Source of the DNA: an uncultured Clostridia bacterium | GTDB taxonomy: Bacteria > Bacillota > Clostridia > TANB77 > CAG-508 | Assembly: GCA_944388765.1 (NCBI GenBank) | Contig: CALXKA010000006.1 | Coordinates: forward strand, 1 to 47,430 | Length of the DNA stretch: 47,430 nt | Reading direction: 5' to 3' | Part shown: positions 45,391 to 47,430 of the stretch, piece after piece | How the letters are laid out: each line of letters starts with the position of its first letter | Position numbering within the stretch: position 1 is the first letter of the stretch | Program-made: the position numbers and the translations under genes | The notes under the pieces: model-generated | Database searches by the model: none | Told to the model about the DNA's origin: nothing | The model's input: the letters and a program-made list of their open reading frames with translations, nothing else

Positions 45391-47430
45391 ATGGAAGAAA
45401 GACAAGAAAGATTTGACGGAAAAATAATTGAAAGAGACATCGAAAAAGAAATGAGAACAGCATATATTGATTATGCCATGAGTGTTATCGTATCAAGAGC
45501 TCTTCCAGATGTAAGAGATGGTTTAAAACCTGTTCATAGAAGAATACTATATGCTATGCATGAAGATGGAATAACAGCAGATAAACCATATCGTAAATGT
45601 GCAAATACCGTAGGATCAGTTTTAGGTAGATATCATCCACATGGAGACAGTTCAGTATATGATGCAATGGTTAGAATGGCACAAGATTTTTCAATGAGAT
45701 ACATGTTAATAGATGGTCATGGAAATTTTGGTTCTGTCGATGGTGATGGAGCAGCCGCAATGAGATATACAGAAGCCAGAATGTCTAAAATTGCACAATA
45801 TATGTTAACAGATATAGAAAAAAATACAGTTGATTTTATGCCAAACTATGATGATAGATTACAAGAGCCAACTGTATTACCTGCAAGAATACCAGCATTA
45901 CTTGCTAATGGATCTTCTGGTATAGCAGTAGGAATGGCTACAAATATACCACCACATAATCTAACAGAATTAATTAATGGAATAATAAAAATAATTGATG
46001 AAGATGAAGTTTCAGATGAAGATTTAATGTCAGTAATAAAAGGACCAGACTTTCCAACAGAAGGAATAATCTTAGGATTAGAAGGAATCAAACAAGCATA
46101 TAAGACAGGTAGAGGTAAAATAACATTAAGAGCTGAAACTGAAATTGAAGAAATGAGTGGAAATAGACAACGAATTATAGTTTCTTCTTTACCATATCAA
46201 GTAAATAAAGCAAATTTAATTAAAAATATTTCTGACTTGTCAAAAGAAAAGAAAATAGAAGGAATTTCAGAATGTAGAGATGAATCAGATAGAAAAGAAA
46301 AAGTAAGAGTTGTAATTGAATTAAAAAGAGATGCAAATGCGCAAGTTGTTTTAAATCAATTATTTAAACATACACAAATGCAAACAACATTTGGAATTAT
46401 AATGCTTGCACTAGTAAATGGAGAACCAAAAATTTTAACACTAAGACAAGCATTAGACTGTTACATTGATCATAGAAAAGATGTTATATTAAGAAGAACA
46501 CAATTTGACTTAGATAAAGCATTAGCAAGAGCTCATATTTTGGAAGGATTAAAAATAGCACTAGATTATATTGATGAAGTAATTCAAATAATTCGTTCAT
46601 CATATGATGATGCAAAAGAAAGATTAATGGAAAGATTTGGATTGACAGATATTCAAGCACAAGCAATTCTAGATATGAGATTAAAAACATTATCAGGTTT
46701 ACAAAGAGAGAAAATAGAAGAAGAATATAAACAATTAATGGAACTAATTGAGCATTTAAGAGCAATATTAAATAGTGAAAGATTAGTATTTAATATTATA
46801 AAAGAAGAATTATTAGAAATAAAAGATAAATTTGGAGACGAAAGAAAAACGAAGATAGTGGCGGCAGAAGGAGAAATAGACTTAGAAGACTTAATAAAAG
46901 AAGAACAAACAGTAGTAACTTTAACTCATTTTGGATACATAAAAAGAATGCCAATAGACACATATAGAAGCCAAAGAAGAGGTGGAAAAGGTATTACAGG
47001 AATTGCAACAAGAGAAGAGGATTTTGTAAAACAAATATTTACAGCATCTACACATGATATGATACTATTCTTTACAAACAAAGGTAAATTATATAAATTG
47101 AGAGGATATGAAATACCAGAGGCAGGAAGAACTGCAAAAGGAACAGCTATTGTAAATCTTCTTAGCTTAGATCAAGGAGAAAAAGTATCAGCAGTAATTC
47201 CAATTCAGAACTTTGCAGATGATAAATATTTACTTATGGCAACAAAACAAGGATTAATAAAGAAAACATCTTTAAAAGAATATGATTCTAATAGAAAAAC
47301 AGGTCTTCAAGGAATTACTCTAAAAGAAGATGATGAATTAATAGGTGTACGTCTAACAGATGGACAAGATAATGTTGTATTAGTTACTAGAAATGGTATG
47401 TGTATAACATTTGATGAAAAAGATGTAAGA
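45391..47430 (+). CDS. gyrA: DNA gyrase subunit A (C-terminus beyond the window)
   Basis: 680 codons are visible and the frame is open to the edge; full GyrA is about 800-840 residues. Seen are the N-terminal SRALPDVRDGLKPVHRRILY, the catalytic Tyr126 in AAMRYTEAR, and the quinolone region HPHGDSSVYDAMVRMAQ. The residues matching E. coli Ser83 and Asp87 are Ser87 and Asp91, the sensitive form. Also present are IPPHNLTELINGI, the coiled-coil domain, the GyrA-box-like QRRGGKGI near 525-532 and the first beta-pinwheel blades. AGAGGGA stands before ATG 45391. With GyrB it supercoils DNA. Confidence 0.99.
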   Translation, partial: MEERQERFDGKIIERDIEKEMRTAYIDYAMSVIVSRALPDVRDGLKPVHRRILYAMHEDGITADKPYRKCANTVGSVLGRYHPHGDSSVYDAMVRMAQDFSMRYMLIDGHGNFGSVDGDGAAAMRYTEARMSKIAQYMLTDIEKNTVDFMPNYDDRLQEPTVLPARIPALLANGSSGIAVGMATNIPPHNLTELINGIIKIIDEDEVSDEDLMSVIKGPDFPTEGIILGLEGIKQAYKTGRGKITLRAETEIEEMSGNRQRIIVSSLPYQVNKANLIKNISDLSKEKKIEGISECRDESDRKEKVRVVIELKRDANAQVVLNQLFKHTQMQTTFGIIMLALVNGEPKILTLRQALDCYIDHRKDVILRRTQFDLDKALARAHILEGLKIALDYIDEVIQIIRSSYDDAKERLMERFGLTDIQAQAILDMRLKTLSGLQREKIEEEYKQLMELIEHLRAILNSERLVFNIIKEELLEIKDKFGDERKTKIVAAEGEIDLEDLIKEEQTVVTLTHFGYIKRMPIDTYRSQRRGGKGITGIATREEDFVKQIFTASTHDMILFFTNKGKLYKLRGYEIPEAGRTAKGTAIVNLLSLDQGEKVSAVIPIQNFADDKYLLMATKQGLIKKTSLKEYDSNRKTGLQGITLKEDDELIGVRLTDGQDNVVLVTRNGMCITFDEKDVR

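Overview
The window reads as the chromosomal replication-origin region of a very AT-rich, Gram-positive member of the Clostridia. The evidence is the gene order rpmH-rnpA-yidD-yidC-jag-mnmE-mnmG-rsmG-parA-parB on the minus strand, diverging from dnaA-dnaN-recF-gyrB-gyrA on the plus strand, with AGGAGG ribosome binding sites, TTGACA/TATAAT promoters and DnaA boxes of the TTATCCACA type around dnaA. Nearly every gene left of the origin is on the minus strand and every gene right of it is on the plus strand, so transcription follows replication on both arms. No species can be named from this sequence.

Left part (1-2440): the N-terminal piece of a Fic-family gene, a patatin-like phospholipase and, on the opposite strand, a membrane-anchored J-domain protein.

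Accessory secretion locus (2447-23892, all minus): read in the direction of transcription it starts at a strong promoter (23864-23892). It encodes four tandem VirB2-like pilin paralogues, a PrgI-family protein, a VirB4 ATPase split into a membrane-anchored TraC-like half and an ATPase half, a VirB6-like polytopic protein, an NTF2-like accessory protein, a very large cell-wall hydrolase (NlpC/P60, inactive beta-lactamase-like, glucosaminidase-like and C-terminal amidase/peptidase domains) and a membrane protein with NTF2-like repeats. A second strong promoter (10090-10118) then drives a type VII (Esx/Yuk) module: a double-WXG100 protein, three putative substrates or chaperones, a full-length EssC ATPase with FHA domains, and a YukD/EsaB ubiquitin-like protein. 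No relaxase, integrase or VirD4 coupling protein is present. EssC is the only FtsK/SpoIIIE-class ATPase in the locus, so the two modules may form one hybrid secretion machine. This is inference from gene content and order.

tRNA-Ser region (23986-25767): two intact tRNA-Ser genes (GCT, TGA), then a decayed AbiE-type antitoxin/toxin pair, then a 57-nt copy of a tRNA-Ser 3' half followed by a good terminator. This looks like the scar of a small island inserted at a tRNA-Ser 3' end.

Core and origin (25823-47430): DUF4446 gene, parB, parA, rsmG, mnmG, mnmE, jag, yidC, yidD, rnpA and rpmH (TTG start), then a two-part oriC on either side of dnaA, then dnaN, recF, gyrB and the start of gyrA. The usual small S4-domain gene between dnaN and recF is missing. 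In its place, and again over 3 kb between gyrB and gyrA, lie extremely A-rich non-coding stretches. The latter holds a diverged tandem repeat of about 550 bp, each unit with a promoter-like TTTACA-N16-GATAAT.

Quality note: four genes (mnmE, the virB6-like gene, the NTF2-like gene, abiEii) are each broken by what looks like one extra base. Because mnmE is a core gene, consensus errors in the assembly should be excluded before calling these pseudogenes.
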